NCBI RefSeq assembly: GCF_019801215.1
Contig: NZ_JAHVJO010000001.1
Location: forward strand, 1,178,001 to 1,242,000
Reading direction: 5' to 3'
From: Fictibacillus nanhaiensis
GTDB lineage: Bacteria > Bacillota > Bacilli > Bacillales > Fictibacillaceae
DNA: 64,000 nt
A program made the position numbers and the translations under genes. How positions within the stretch are numbered: position 1 is the first letter of the stretch; each line of letters starts with the position of its first letter. Below are positions 1-9,762 of this stretch, in pieces. The notes below the pieces were generated by a model. That model ran no database searches. It was not told where the DNA came from and worked only from the letters and a program-made list of their open reading frames with translations.

Positions 1-512
1 GCTGTAATAGGAGATGAACTGTACAATAGATCCATTCCTTCAGCTTGCCCTACTCGCTCTAATAAGTAACTGCCGCCGCCCCAACCGGTCGTAATCCCTA
101 ATCTACCCTGAATAAAGCCTACCTTTGCTTCAGCTCGCGCAAGCCTTATATCACAAGCTGCTGCTATCTCACATCCCCCTCCAACCGCCGAACCGTTCAA
201 AAGGGCTACAGTTGGTTTTGTAAAGAAGAACAATTCGTCTAAAACTTTTCCCATTTGAGAGAGCATACCAAATGCCTCGTCTTCCGTTTTCAACGAATGA
301 AACGCGCTTAAGTCACCGCCAGAGCAAAACGCTTTAGTTCCTGCCCCAGTAATCACGAGGATTTTAACATCCTCATCCATTTTTGCTCTTCTCAAGAGAG
401 CTGTTAGTTCATTCATCACTTCAAAATTTATTGCATTTCTAACCGAAGGACGATTTAAAGTAATCCAGCCTATGTTATTTTCTTTATGCCACAGTACGGG
501 TTTTTCACTCAA
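1..512 (-). CDS. Enoyl-CoA hydratase/isomerase family protein (3' end beyond window)
   Basis: Crotonase-fold enzyme, likely acting on acyl-CoA in fatty-acid or branched-chain catabolism in the cytoplasm. About 170 N-terminal residues are visible. They include the oxyanion-hole stretch with TGAGTKAFCSGGDL and the second loop NGSAVGGGCE, followed by GFIQGRLGITTGWGG, all typical of the family. The start is TTG at 512, preceded by GGAGGTG at good spacing. The C-terminus runs off the window, so catalytic glutamates and exact substrate cannot be judged. A cre-like palindrome centred on AAGCGCTT sits at 532-545, just upstream of the ribosome binding site. Confidence 0.85.
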   Translation of the reverse strand, partial: MSEKPVLWHKENNIGWITLNRPSVRNAINFEVMNELTALLRRAKMDEDVKILVITGAGTKAFCSGGDLSAFHSLKTEDEAFGMLSQMGKVLDELFFFTKPTVALLNGSAVGGGCEIAAACDIRLARAEAKVGFIQGRLGITTGWGGGSYLLERVGQAEGMDLLYSSSPIT

Positions 513-557
513 TCCTTACACCTCCAATAAAAGAAAGCGCTTCTTTTTATGTATATG

Positions 558-588
558 AAAAAACAGGAAGCAAAAGCTTCCTGTTTTT
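558..588 (-). terminator. Rho-independent terminator of rpmF
   Basis: Inverted repeat AGGAAG/CTTCCT, flanked by A and T runs, lies directly after the rpmF stop. On the minus strand the hairpin is followed by a T run. It could work in both directions. Confidence 0.8.
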
Positions 589-590
589 CA

Positions 591-764
591 TTACTTGCTA
601 ACTACTTCTTTTCCTTTGTAAGATCCACACTCACGGCAAACGCGGTGAGATAACTTGTATTCTCCGCACTGTGGACACTTTACCATACCAGGCATGGAAA
701 GCTTGTAGTGTGTACGACGCTTCGCTTGGCGAGTTTGTGAAGTTCTGCGAAAAGGTACTGCCAT
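591..764 (-). CDS. rpmF: 50S ribosomal protein bL32
   Basis: Structural protein of the large ribosomal subunit. The 57-residue product starts [20 protein letters not shown] and carries a zinc ribbon, CPQC near residue 30 and CREC near residue 43, so this is the zinc-binding (C+) form. The start is ATG at 764 with AGGAGGTGGATA upstream. It follows ylbN (DUF177) by about 50 bp, the usual bacterial yceD-rpmF pair. The ORF is too short for most automatic length cut-offs but is unambiguous. Confidence 0.97.
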   Translation of the reverse strand: MAVPFRRTSQTRQAKRRTHYKLSMPGMVKCPQCGEYKLSHRVCRECGSYKGKEVVSK

Positions 765-815
765 TTTGTATCCACCTCCTTAAAGGTCATGAAAGAAACA
801 TTATATCGTATTCTC

Positions 816-1334
816 TCACTTTTTGTCTTCATCAAAAAAATTAGCCAGACCAGCTAAACGCGGGTCAACCCGGTTACTTAGGTCTTCTTCCGTAACCCTC
901 TTCCATCCTTTTCCCTCATCAGGAGCAGGACTTTCTGTAACATCAGCAGCCGTTATTTTCAACGGTTTCTCAAGCAATATATGCTCTTCGATGACAGGAA
1001 GAAGATCAACGTAATGTCCCTCAACTTTATGAAGGCTTTCTTCATCTTCAAATTCCGTATAGTTCGGGTCGAAAATGAAAATTTCCGTTGTTTTTACCGA
1101 AAATGGAAATTCCACATCCACCAATGTGTTTGCACAAGGCAACACCATTTTTCCTTTTATCGTCAAATAAAAAGTGGCTTTTTGTTGAGTAACATCTGCA
1201 TGTCCTTTTACATAAACAGGATCGATGCTTCTGATCTCTCGGTCTTTTTCCATCACACCGCTCGCATCAACATTTTGTTCAAACGTTAACGGTTTACGGT
1301 AAAAATTTTTTATTTCTTGTAGTGACCATTTCAT
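816..1334 (-). CDS. ylbN: DUF177/YceD family protein (YlbN)
   Basis: The 172-residue product belongs to the YceD/DUF177 family. Members are linked in plants and bacteria to accumulation of 23S rRNA and almost always precede rpmF, as here. The middle region (LPCANTLVDVEFPF, about residues 65-78) and the acidic C-terminal half ending in DPRLAGLANFF fit the family. No membrane segment or signal peptide is seen. The function beyond ribosome assembly is inferred from family and neighbour only. Confidence 0.9.
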   Translation of the reverse strand: MKWSLQEIKNFYRKPLTFEQNVDASGVMEKDREIRSIDPVYVKGHADVTQQKATFYLTIKGKMVLPCANTLVDVEFPFSVKTTEIFIFDPNYTEFEDEESLHKVEGHYVDLLPVIEEHILLEKPLKITAADVTESPAPDEGKGWKRVTEEDLSNRVDPRLAGLANFFDEDKK

Positions 1335-1483
1335 GTCTTTATCACCTCAAGGCAACAGTAGTAATTATATCGGTCAAAATATAAATTGTCAATATTATAT
1401 CTTTACAGTAATACTTTTGATTCTAAACTCTTTTTAGTACAATGTAAACAAGTAAGATCGAAGGCTTCTCAAAGGAGTTGAGC

Positions 1484-2692
1484 ATGTTGAAAGCAACTGG
1501 TGTAGTTGTAGAATACAATCCGTTCCACAATGGACATTATTATCATTTACAAGAAACGAAAAAAGTAACAGATGCTGACTGTGTGATAGCCGTTATGAGC
1601 GGAAATTTCCTTCAGCGTGGTGAACCTGCTCTACTTTCGAAATGGTCCCGATCAAAAATGGCTCTGCTAGGCGGTGCAGATCTTGTGATTGAACTGCCTT
1701 ATGCCTTTGCCACTAGCCATGCACCTCGCTTTGCTTTTGGAAGTATCTTTTTGTTGCAGGCAGTTGGTGCGCAATCCTTTTGTTTTGGAAGTGAATCTGG
1801 CGATATAGGCATTTTCAATGAAACATATGACGCATTAAGTAATCAAAACGAAGCCTATCAAGCTCATGTACGTGATTTTATGAATCAAGGTTTATCTTAC
1901 CCTTCTGCCACGTCAAAGGCGTATGAGTTACTTGAAACCCCTCATTTGTTGGACCTTAGTAGACCGAACAATATATTAGGATTTGAATACATACGGTCGA
2001 GCCGTGAGCTAGGTTCAAAACTTAAACCTTTAACCATTAAACGTAAAAATGCGGATTATCACGATATGATGCTTGGAAAAGGAGATATCGCTAGTGCAAC
2101 TGCAATCCGAGAAGCTGTGTTCTCAGAGGATCTTTCAAAAGCTGAAAGTTATATGCCTTCCTATACATATAACATCCTTGCACAAAAACAACAGGAAAAT
2201 GGTACATTGTTGAACTGGGAGAGATTTTATCCGCTGCTTCGTTATCAACTATTATCTTCAAGTCCTTCTGATTTAAACAGCTATTATGAAGTGGAAGAAG
2301 GATTAGAGTACAGAATGATTGATGCAATGAAAAAATCTAACAGCTTTTACTCCTTTATGACTTTGTTAAAAACGAAGCGTTACACATGGACTAGACTGCA
2401 ACGAGCGTGTCTTCATGTCTTAAACAAAATCCGAAAGGACGACATGTTCGGGATTTTAGAAAATCCACCAGCTTATATTCGCGTTCTTGGAATGACGGAG
2501 ACAGGTAAACAATATCTTGGCACTGTCAAAAAATCATTAGACCTCCCATTGGTCACGACTGTTTCGAAATATGATTTTGCTGGTCTGAAGATGGAAGCAA
2601 AAACATCCCTAGTATATGCGCAGGGATTCGGTAAAAACAGACAAGAAGCAGAGAAAGAGGAGTTTAACACGCCGCCAGTTATGGTGAAATGA
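1484..2692 (+). CDS. tmcAL: tRNA(Met) cytidine acetate ligase (TmcAL/YlbM)
   Basis: ATP-dependent ligase that uses acetate to make N4-acetylcytidine at the wobble position of elongator tRNA-Met. The 402-residue product has the nucleotidyltransferase signature NPFHNGH at residues 12-18, then SGNFLQRGEPA, and RKNADYHD further on. An upstream in-frame TTG at 1478 overlaps the ribosome binding site AAAGGAG (1471-1477), so ATG 1484 is the start. It is transcribed opposite to its ylb neighbours. A striking 20-bp repeat array begins 54 bp after its stop. Confidence 0.93.
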   Translation: MLKATGVVVEYNPFHNGHYYHLQETKKVTDADCVIAVMSGNFLQRGEPALLSKWSRSKMALLGGADLVIELPYAFATSHAPRFAFGSIFLLQAVGAQSFCFGSESGDIGIFNETYDALSNQNEAYQAHVRDFMNQGLSYPSATSKAYELLETPHLLDLSRPNNILGFEYIRSSRELGSKLKPLTIKRKNADYHDMMLGKGDIASATAIREAVFSEDLSKAESYMPSYTYNILAQKQQENGTLLNWERFYPLLRYQLLSSSPSDLNSYYEVEEGLEYRMIDAMKKSNSFYSFMTLLKTKRYTWTRLQRACLHVLNKIRKDDMFGILENPPAYIRVLGMTETGKQYLGTVKKSLDLPLVTTVSKYDFAGLKMEAKTSLVYAQGFGKNRQEAEKEEFNTPPVMVK

Positions 2693-2745
2693 TTCAGTAC
2701 ATAGTGAATGTATATCTGGGATGGTGTAAGGATTTCTTGGCTGAC

Positions 2746-2940
2746 GAGCATAAAACCCGCATTGCAAGCATAAAACCTGCAGTACGAGCATAAAACCTGC
2801 AGGGCGAGCATAAAACCTGCAAGGCGAGCATAAAAACCTCCAGGGCGAGCATAAAACCTGCAAGGCGAGCATAAAACCCGCATTGCGATCATAAAACCTG
2901 CAGGGCGAGCATAAAACCTGCAGGACGAGCATTATTTGGC
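2746..2940 (+). repeat. Tandem array, 20-bp unit with GAGCATAAA core
   Basis: Nine full units plus a partial one start at 2746, 2766, 2786, 2806, 2826, 2847, 2867, 2887 and 2907. All are 20 bp except the fifth (21 bp, one extra A). Each has the core GAGCATAAA (AAG in unit 2, GATC in unit 8) followed by an 11-bp half, mostly ACCTGCAGGGC or close variants; ACCCGCATTGC occurs twice. Long open frames across it are artefacts of the period. The core is in the same orientation as tmcAL, which ends 54 bp upstream. Confidence 0.95.
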
Positions 2941-2988
2941 TCTGGATTCTAAATAATCACCTGCAGCAATACACAGAACAAAATTTAA

Positions 2989-3027
2989 AAGGATGCAGAA
3001 CCGCCTTAACAGCCTCTGCATCCTTTT
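2989..3027. terminator. Terminator between tmcAL/array and ylbL
   Basis: Strong hairpin AAGGATGCAGA/TCTGCATCCTT followed by seven T on the plus strand, with an A run on the other side. It serves the plus-strand unit (tmcAL and the array) and probably ylbL on the minus strand. Confidence 0.85.
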
Positions 3028-3028
3028 T

Positions 3029-4072
3029 TTATAACTTTTCTAAATACTTTAAGGCATCATCTAACGTTTTTACCGGAACGATCTTCATTTTAGATCCAAT
3101 ATCTTTTTGTGCTTTTACCGCATCTTTATAGTTGTTCCCGTCAACTGGTGCAAAGAATATGTCGGCACCTGCTTCATCTGCAGCGACAATTTTTTGCTGA
3201 ATACCGCCAATCGGTCCAACGTTTTTTTGAAGATCCATCGTGCCGGTTCCAGCAATTTTTTTGCCATGAGTCATATCTTTGTCTTCTAGCTGGTCAATAA
3301 TCTCCAGCGTAAACATGAGACCTGCAGATGGTCCCCCAATTTGAGAAGTATCGATTTTAATTTTTGGATCTGTTGAGATAGAAACATCGGTTACCGGTGA
3401 AGTGATCCCAAGTCCTGCTTTTGGGCCCTCATCCCCAATATACTTTTTTGGGAACTGTTCGATGCTTAAAGGGATTTGCATCTTCTTATTGCCGCGGTAT
3501 ATGGTAAGATCTACTTTATCTCCGGCTTTTTTAGGACTTAACACATCAAGAAGTTTTTTAGTTTCCATAACAGGTTTATTGTCAACGGCTACTATTTTAT
3601 CCCCTATTTTCAGCTTACCCTCTGCTGGCATACCTGACATGATTCCTGTCACATACACCCCGTGATACTCGATATTCACTTTTTTTCCTGCTTGTTGATA
3701 GGCGACAATCGTTGCAGCATGCTGTGAATCTTCCATCATTTGCAGTTGTCTCTGGTTGTACTCCTCATCTGTCTCGTCTTCACTTCTTATTTGATCAGCC
3801 GGAATTACTTCGCGATAGTCACTGAATTTTGCCCATAAGTATTGAGGAATGTTAGCTGTTCCGATCGAAACCGTAGTAAGCATGAACACCCCCTTATCTT
3901 TATCTCCATTTTCTACTTGGATAATAGGATCAAGCACCCTTGCATCCCCGGGAGATGTTATGTAGTAAGGAAGAGGATAAAAAGTGATAAATGCAAACGC
4001 AAGTAAAAACAATAAAACAAATTTATTTTTAGAGAAAAAGTTTTTCTTTTTCTCCTCCCTAGTGATGTCCAT
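3029..4072 (-). CDS. ylbL: YlbL/SepM family PDZ-Lon type serine protease
   Basis: Membrane-anchored protease of the SepM family. One N-terminal membrane segment (about residues 17-38) is followed by an extracytoplasmic PDZ domain (about 130-205) and a Lon-type protease domain. The catalytic dyad is visible as S249 in GGPSAG and K294 in IQQKIVAA. Family members cleave peptide pheromones in streptococci; in B. subtilis YlbL has been linked to recovery after DNA damage. The gene overlaps the end of ylbK by 14 bp, and its ribosome binding site GGAAGGAG lies inside ylbK, so the two are translationally linked. Confidence 0.93.
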   Translation of the reverse strand: MDITREEKKKNFFSKNKFVLLFLLAFAFITFYPLPYYITSPGDARVLDPIIQVENGDKDKGVFMLTTVSIGTANIPQYLWAKFSDYREVIPADQIRSEDETDEEYNQRQLQMMEDSQHAATIVAYQQAGKKVNIEYHGVYVTGIMSGMPAEGKLKIGDKIVAVDNKPVMETKKLLDVLSPKKAGDKVDLTIYRGNKKMQIPLSIEQFPKKYIGDEGPKAGLGITSPVTDVSISTDPKIKIDTSQIGGPSAGLMFTLEIIDQLEDKDMTHGKKIAGTGTMDLQKNVGPIGGIQQKIVAADEAGADIFFAPVDGNNYKDAVKAQKDIGSKMKIVPVKTLDDALKYLEKL

Positions 4073-4856
4073 TCGTTGACTCCTTCCACTCGTTGATCTT
4101 TTCTAATATTTTCGGAACTTGCTTCTTTCCCGCTTCTTCTCCTATTGCAATAATGTCGTTAACATCCTTAAAAGCGGTTGAACTGAATTGTTCAACCATC
4201 GGACGAATCATAATATCCGCTGACACTTCATGCCATCTGACCATTTCGCGCTGCATAATATCAATGCTTTGGATAATCACATCAAAAATGGAGGTTACCT
4301 CATGCTCTGCTTTAAAGTGCGAAATATCAACAGCAATGACTAAATCTGCTCCCATCTCTCTCGCTACTGAAACGGGAACTCGATCAATTACACCACCGTC
4401 AACCAAAAGCTTTCCGTCGATTTTTTCTGGTACTAAAATGCCAGGAATAGATATACTCGCACGCACTGCATCAGCAATTGGTCCGGTTCTAAAGACAACT
4501 TTTTCACCTAACAGCAAGTCTGTTGCAACAATCGCTAACGGAATTTCGGTTTCATCGATATTCTTTTGTTTTGTAAGCAGTCTCATTAATTCTTTTATTT
4601 TTTTGCCAGTAATGAAACCCATTTTCGGGACCGTATAATCCATGTAATATTTTCTTTTAAAAAGAGTTGCCATGCGATACAAATTTTCATCGCTATGTCC
4701 CATGCATACCATCGCTCCTACCAAAGCTCCCATACTGCTTCCTGCGAGCATATCAATAGGAATACCGGCTTCTCTTAACGCTTTTACTACTCCTAGATGG
4801 GCGAATCCTCTTGCTCCTCCAGAACCAAGAGCAAGTCCGATTTTTGGTTCATTCAT
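4059..4856 (-). CDS. Patatin-like phospholipase family protein (YlbK/RssA)
   Basis: The 265-residue patatin-fold hydrolase, probably a cytoplasmic or membrane-associated lipid acyl hydrolase, has the glycine-rich GSGGARG loop (residues 11-17), nucleophile motif GSSMG (S41) and the second catalytic Asp in DGG (D153). The dyad is therefore intact. An ATG eight codons upstream lacks its own ribosome binding site, whereas AAAGGAGGAGC precedes ATG 4856, so the shorter start is chosen. It forms an operon with ylbL downstream. The true substrate is unknown. Confidence 0.9.
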   Translation of the reverse strand: MNEPKIGLALGSGGARGFAHLGVVKALREAGIPIDMLAGSSMGALVGAMVCMGHSDENLYRMATLFKRKYYMDYTVPKMGFITGKKIKELMRLLTKQKNIDETEIPLAIVATDLLLGEKVVFRTGPIADAVRASISIPGILVPEKIDGKLLVDGGVIDRVPVSVAREMGADLVIAVDISHFKAEHEVTSIFDVIIQSIDIMQREMVRWHEVSADIMIRPMVEQFSSTAFKDVNDIIAIGEEAGKKQVPKILEKINEWKESTNGHH

Positions 4857-4978
4857 CCTTTGCTCCTCCTTTGGAAGCATCGTCTTTTTTTAACATATGG
4901 TCTAAAGAGAATCGCTATACGTATAAATAAGGATGAGGACAAGTAAGCAGCATGTTGGTGAGAGGAGGGCTCCCCCTT

Positions 4979-6696
<1,718 letters not shown>

Positions 6697-6701
6697 TTAT
6701 C

Positions 6702-7256
6702 TTAATTGCGTCTATAAATTGAAATCGTAGTTGTTTTGCCATACGTTTCCTGTCTTACCTGTTGAAAATCACCGATCTGTTCAGGCAGGGAAACATCCGA
6801 CCCGTATTCAGCTACAATACTTCCATCTGGAGACAAAAGTTTTAGTTTATCAATTTCCTCTATATCTTTTAAGAGCATCTGTTTTGCATACGGAGGATCG
6901 AGAAATATCATTTCAAACTGAAGTTCTCGTTTGTGAAGCGCTTTCAACGCACGTTTAGCATCGTTTCTAAATACTTCTGCTTTCTCTTCATAGTTACATT
7001 GCTTTAAATTCTCTTTAATCGTATGTATTGCTTTTTGATCTTTATCGATAAAAATAAAATGTTCCATCCCACGGCTCAAGGCTTCTAATCCAAGGCCGCC
7101 GCTTCCGCCATAAAGATCTAATCCGATGCCACCTTCAAAAAATGGACCGATCATATTGAAAATAGACTCTTTAATCTTATCGGTGGTCGGTCTTGTACTT
7201 GTTCCTGGCACCGCTTTTAATGGTCTTCCTTTACATTCTCCAGCTATTACTCTCAC
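6702..7256 (-). CDS. rsmD: 16S rRNA (guanine(966)-N(2))-methyltransferase
   Basis: Methylates G966 of 16S rRNA using S-adenosylmethionine. The 184-residue Rossmann-fold enzyme has the SAM loop LDLYGGSGGLGLEALSRG near residue 47 and the catalytic motif FLDPPY near residue 118. The start is GTG at 7256 with AGGTGA eight bases upstream. It is the first gene of the rsmD-coaD unit. The roughly 340 bp upstream contains a structured element that matches the described position of the ylbH RNA motif (B. subtilis ylbH is rsmD). Confidence 0.95.
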   Translation of the reverse strand: MRVIAGECKGRPLKAVPGTSTRPTTDKIKESIFNMIGPFFEGGIGLDLYGGSGGLGLEALSRGMEHFIFIDKDQKAIHTIKENLKQCNYEEKAEVFRNDAKRALKALHKRELQFEMIFLDPPYAKQMLLKDIEEIDKLKLLSPDGSIVAEYGSDVSLPEQIGDFQQVRQETYGKTTTISIYRRN

Positions 7257-7382
7257 GTTTTTTCACCTGATTCTTTTATCCTTTTTTCCATTACCTATCC
7301 TATCATAAGTAATCATGTATTCAAACAATCAAATCTTATTCTTATAAGTATAAGTCAAAATAAATGAGGTCATACTACATAT

Positions 7383-7533
7383 AACAACATCTGCGAACGA
7401 TGTTGTTGCCAACCGCGGAGAAGACTTACTCCCCATAAGTTCTTCATCCGGTTTCTCCTCTCCCATCGCCTTTAAACAGAAGTGAGTTTTGTTTTAGAGG
7501 CATCCTGCAGCTTTTGGCTGCAGGTTTTTTTTT
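7383..7533 (+). ncRNA. Candidate structured RNA upstream of rsmD (ylbH motif position)
   Basis: The rsmD-7602 gap holds a perfect hairpin (AACAACATC at 7383-7391 pairs with GATGTTGTT at 7399-7407), a conserved-looking middle stretch around CCGCGGAGAAG and CTTCATCCGG, and a strong terminator at 7504-7533. The T run is on the plus strand, so the transcript appears to run away from rsmD. Rfam describes a ylbH leader motif at this locus; I match it by position, not by alignment. The 5' end is not defined and the promoter is weak by eye. Confidence 0.5.
7504..7533 (+). terminator. Terminator of the candidate RNA
   Basis: Perfect 8-bp stem CCTGCAGC/GCTGCAGG with loop TTTTG, followed by nine T. No plus-strand protein gene ends nearby, which argues for a separate short transcript. 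Confidence 0.88.
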
Positions 7534-7601
7534 GTGACAAAAGCTCTTTATCCGTTCTTTCTGTTATGCTACATTTTAGATAGAGAAAGGAGCATCACGA
7601 T

Positions 7602-7979
7602 ATGATTCAACGTTTCATTGAACTAGGTGAAGGCTATTCTGACCTTTACGAATTGTTAGAGATTATGTATACAAACAAAGAAAGAGTTTCACAGTTATTA
7701 TGTTTAAAGGTTAAAAAAGAAAACAAAGAATATGCATCCTTTGTTGTCGTATTACATCCTGCATCAGAAGGTAATTTTCTGCCTTTATACATATGCCGTG
7801 AAGGGATTCCTGTTCCTTCAAAACGTTATGATCTATTTCATAGCAAGGCTGCGGATTTAAACAAGGATGTGATTTCATTTGACGTAAAACCATCCACTGA
7901 TTTCGCTGAAACAGAGTTATTCTATCACTACTTAACTGGCATATTAAGACTTAATTATCTACTACCGCCATTAACATAA
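7602..7979 (+). CDS. Conserved hypothetical protein
   Basis: Unrecognised 125-residue soluble protein with no signal peptide or membrane segment. Start is ATG 7602 after AAAGGAG. It begins MIQRFIELGEGYSDLYELL and has a central beta-rich segment (SFVVVLHPASEGNFLPLYIC) suggesting a small alpha/beta fold. It sits between the candidate RNA and ylbG and ends in a bidirectional terminator shared with ylbG. I recall similar small proteins in Bacillus genomes at this place, but no function can be assigned. Confidence 0.75.
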   Translation: MIQRFIELGEGYSDLYELLEIMYTNKERVSQLLCLKVKKENKEYASFVVVLHPASEGNFLPLYICREGIPVPSKRYDLFHSKAADLNKDVISFDVKPSTDFAETELFYHYLTGILRLNYLLPPLT

Positions 7980-7981
7980 GA

Positions 7982-8026
7982 AAAAAACAGGCAGCAGCCA
8001 CGATTAGCTTTGTTTGCCTGTTTTTT
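7982..8026. terminator. Bidirectional terminator
   Basis: AAAAAACAGGCA at 7982-7993 pairs with TGCCTGTTTTTT at 8015-8026. Convergent genes end on both sides. The ylbG stop codon (8025-8027) is partly inside the stem. Confidence 0.8.
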
Positions 8027-8300
8027 ATATTCCCATTTTATAATCATATTCTTTTGCTTTATCTACAATCTTGCTTTCGTATTCTGTCTTAATTTCTTGT
8101 TTGTGAGATTTTTTAACTTCTTTCACAAAATGAAGTGACTCAAGCTTTGCTGCAATCTCGTCTGCTTTATTGCCGTCACAATACAACACGGCATATTTCA
8201 GTCTTCTGGAGACGTAATGAACATTTCCGTACCGGCGCAGCTGCTTTGAGAATTTTAATGAATGTAGAAAAACAGAAAGACCTCGACGATTACCTATCAT
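8025..8300 (-). CDS. ylbG: YlbG family protein (DUF2129, UPF0298)
   Basis: Small basic cytoplasmic protein of 91 residues, a family found throughout Bacillaceae next to ylbF. The sequence [20 protein letters not shown] and the segment [16 protein letters not shown] are characteristic. Its biochemical role is not known. It reads away from the 107-residue gene at 8399, leaving a 98-bp divergent region. Confidence 0.88.
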   Translation of the reverse strand: MIGNRRGLSVFLHSLKFSKQLRRYGNVHYVSRRLKYAVLYCDGNKADEIAAKLESLHFVKEVKKSHKQEIKTEYESKIVDKAKEYDYKMGI

Positions 8301-8398
8301 AACTAAAGCCCCTTTACCTATACTTTACAAATATATTATTTACACACGTAAAAATGAAGCCCGTGATAAAATGAAGTGAAACAAGGATGTGAAACAGA

Positions 8399-8722
8399 GT
8401 GGACTTAAATAATATTTGGGAAGATTTTATCAATCGAATCCATTTAGACCACGTCGTTATCTTTATTGAAAAAAAGATCATGGCGGGAATTCCCTTTGTT
8501 TATGTAACAGTCGAGCCTCATACTTCATTAGATTTAACAACACAAGTCATAAAAAAACATGCCGTTAAAGCAATGCAAGGGAAACGGCTTACACTAGAAT
8601 TAAACTTTGTCAGGTCAGAAGAGAACCTTCATGTTTATCGGATGCGTTTCCTTGTTCCACAGGAGAAAATGTTCTGCTGTGGAAACCTTTGCTTTGATTG
8701 TATAAGGTTACGGAATCTGTGA
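8399..8722 (+). CDS. Hypothetical protein with C-terminal Cys motif
   Basis: The 107-residue protein is of unknown function. Start is GTG 8399 after AAGGATGTG. The body is a soluble alpha/beta sequence; near the C-terminus the motif FCCGNLCFDCIRL holds four cysteines that could bind zinc or an iron-sulfur cluster. It converges on ricF, whose product also has a Cys-rich tail, with only 4 bp between the stop codons. A functional link with RicF would be inference from position and cysteine content alone. Confidence 0.72.
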   Translation: MDLNNIWEDFINRIHLDHVVIFIEKKIMAGIPFVYVTVEPHTSLDLTTQVIKKHAVKAMQGKRLTLELNFVRSEENLHVYRMRFLVPQEKMFCCGNLCFDCIRLRNL

Positions 8723-8726
8723 TGCA

Positions 8727-9161
8727 TTACGCACAGCCGCAAGATCCACCAGACCCGCATCCACCACTGCATGAACTTTCATCAAAAAACGGATTGCCTG
8801 TAGGGACTTTAATCTGCTCTGAAACACTTTGTGCAATTATCCGGCTGCACTCGATGAGCAGTTTTTCTAGTTCCTTTTCCGCTTTTTTGAAATTAGCAAT
8901 ATTCTCATGAAAATCAAGTTCTCTCTTAAGTGTTCGAACCTGAGTAGAAACAGAATGAAAATCCGGGTGGTATTTGCCGAAGCGCTGTACCTCTTCGTAT
9001 TTATCTTTCATATCAGCAAAACGTGATATCATTTCCTGAGCTTGCTCGTCCCGCTCTAAAACATATTTCGATTTTCTATAATCATGTGCTGCGCTGGAAA
9101 ATGAAACCATCTCTGCTAAGCGCAAAGACTCTTCCAGCAAAACAACTTGATCTAAACTCAT
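8727..9161 (-). CDS. ricF: RicF (YlbF), subunit of the Ric/Y-complex
   Basis: RicF forms a complex with RicA (YmcA) and RicT (YaaT) that binds iron-sulfur clusters and steers RNase Y-dependent mRNA maturation; in B. subtilis it is needed for sporulation, competence and biofilm formation. The 144-residue product is mostly alpha-helical and has a Cys/Gly-rich tail, SSCSGGCGSGGSCGCA, which fits cluster ligation. ATG 9161 follows GGGAGGTG; the GTG three codons upstream is part of that binding site and is rejected. Confidence 0.92.
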   Translation of the reverse strand: MSLDQVVLLEESLRLAEMVSFSSAAHDYRKSKYVLERDEQAQEMISRFADMKDKYEEVQRFGKYHPDFHSVSTQVRTLKRELDFHENIANFKKAEKELEKLLIECSRIIAQSVSEQIKVPTGNPFFDESSCSGGCGSGGSCGCA

Positions 9162-9276
9162 ACAACACACCTCCCTTTCGGTATGAGGTTTCCTATTTAT
9201 TATAACGGATAATGATTCTATATAAAAGCATGGTCGTCTATTCTATGAAAAAATAAAAACCCTTCTTATCGAAGAG

Positions 9277-9714
9277 TTATTTTACTTGGACATAGATATT
9301 TTTTTTCATTCCATAATCTGAACCGTCTTTTTTCTTTAGATGCAATGTTATTAAATGCTTACCAGGACTCACATCTTTTAATATGAAAATGGATTGGTTG
9401 GCATTTAACTTCCATTTTCCATTCATGAAAACAGCAATATAACCATCCAGCTGGTTAGGAAAATTTGCCGTATTTCCTTGAAATGAGAATCTTGGTATTA
9501 TGTTTTCAATATAAATTTTCTGTTTTTTAACTTTGTAGTTAACGGACCAATCCTTTTCCATTAAAGGATAGGGGCTTGCGGCTTCAATAGCAGTAATGTT
9601 TTCATTATGCTCATTTTTCTTTGTTAACGGAGAATCCATAGCTGTGGTAACAATTGAGACACAAAGTACAATGAATAACCCAGCAACGAGTAAAACTCTT
9701 TTCTTTTTATCCAT
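9277..9714 (-). CDS. Hypothetical exported or anchored protein
   Basis: The 145-residue protein has an N-terminal hydrophobic segment (about residues 6-24, after MDKKKR), which could be a signal peptide or anchor. The rest looks like a small beta-sandwich ending KKDGSDYGMKKNIYVQVK, reminiscent of a carbohydrate- or wall-associated module, but I do not recognise the family. ATG 9714 is chosen with AAGGAG upstream; a GTG four codons earlier overlaps that site. It has no counterpart I recall in the B. subtilis ylb block. Confidence 0.7.
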   Translation of the reverse strand: MDKKKRVLLVAGLFIVLCVSIVTTAMDSPLTKKNEHNENITAIEAASPYPLMEKDWSVNYKVKKQKIYIENIIPRFSFQGNTANFPNQLDGYIAVFMNGKWKLNANQSIFILKDVSPGKHLITLHLKKKDGSDYGMKKNIYVQVK

Positions 9715-9762
9715 GAAAAAAACCACTCCTTATAGAAATAGTTTTTTCCAATTTTCATTATA

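Noticed and set aside
2473-2932. Two long minus-strand open frames with repeated residues over the 20-bp array
   Set aside because: The repeated peptide pattern only reflects the DNA repeat (20-bp period read in three frames); there is no ribosome binding site, and part of it overlaps tmcAL.
2746-2940. CRISPR array
   Set aside because: Units are contiguous 20-mers with no unique spacers of normal length, and no cas gene is near. The same holds for 63041-63160.
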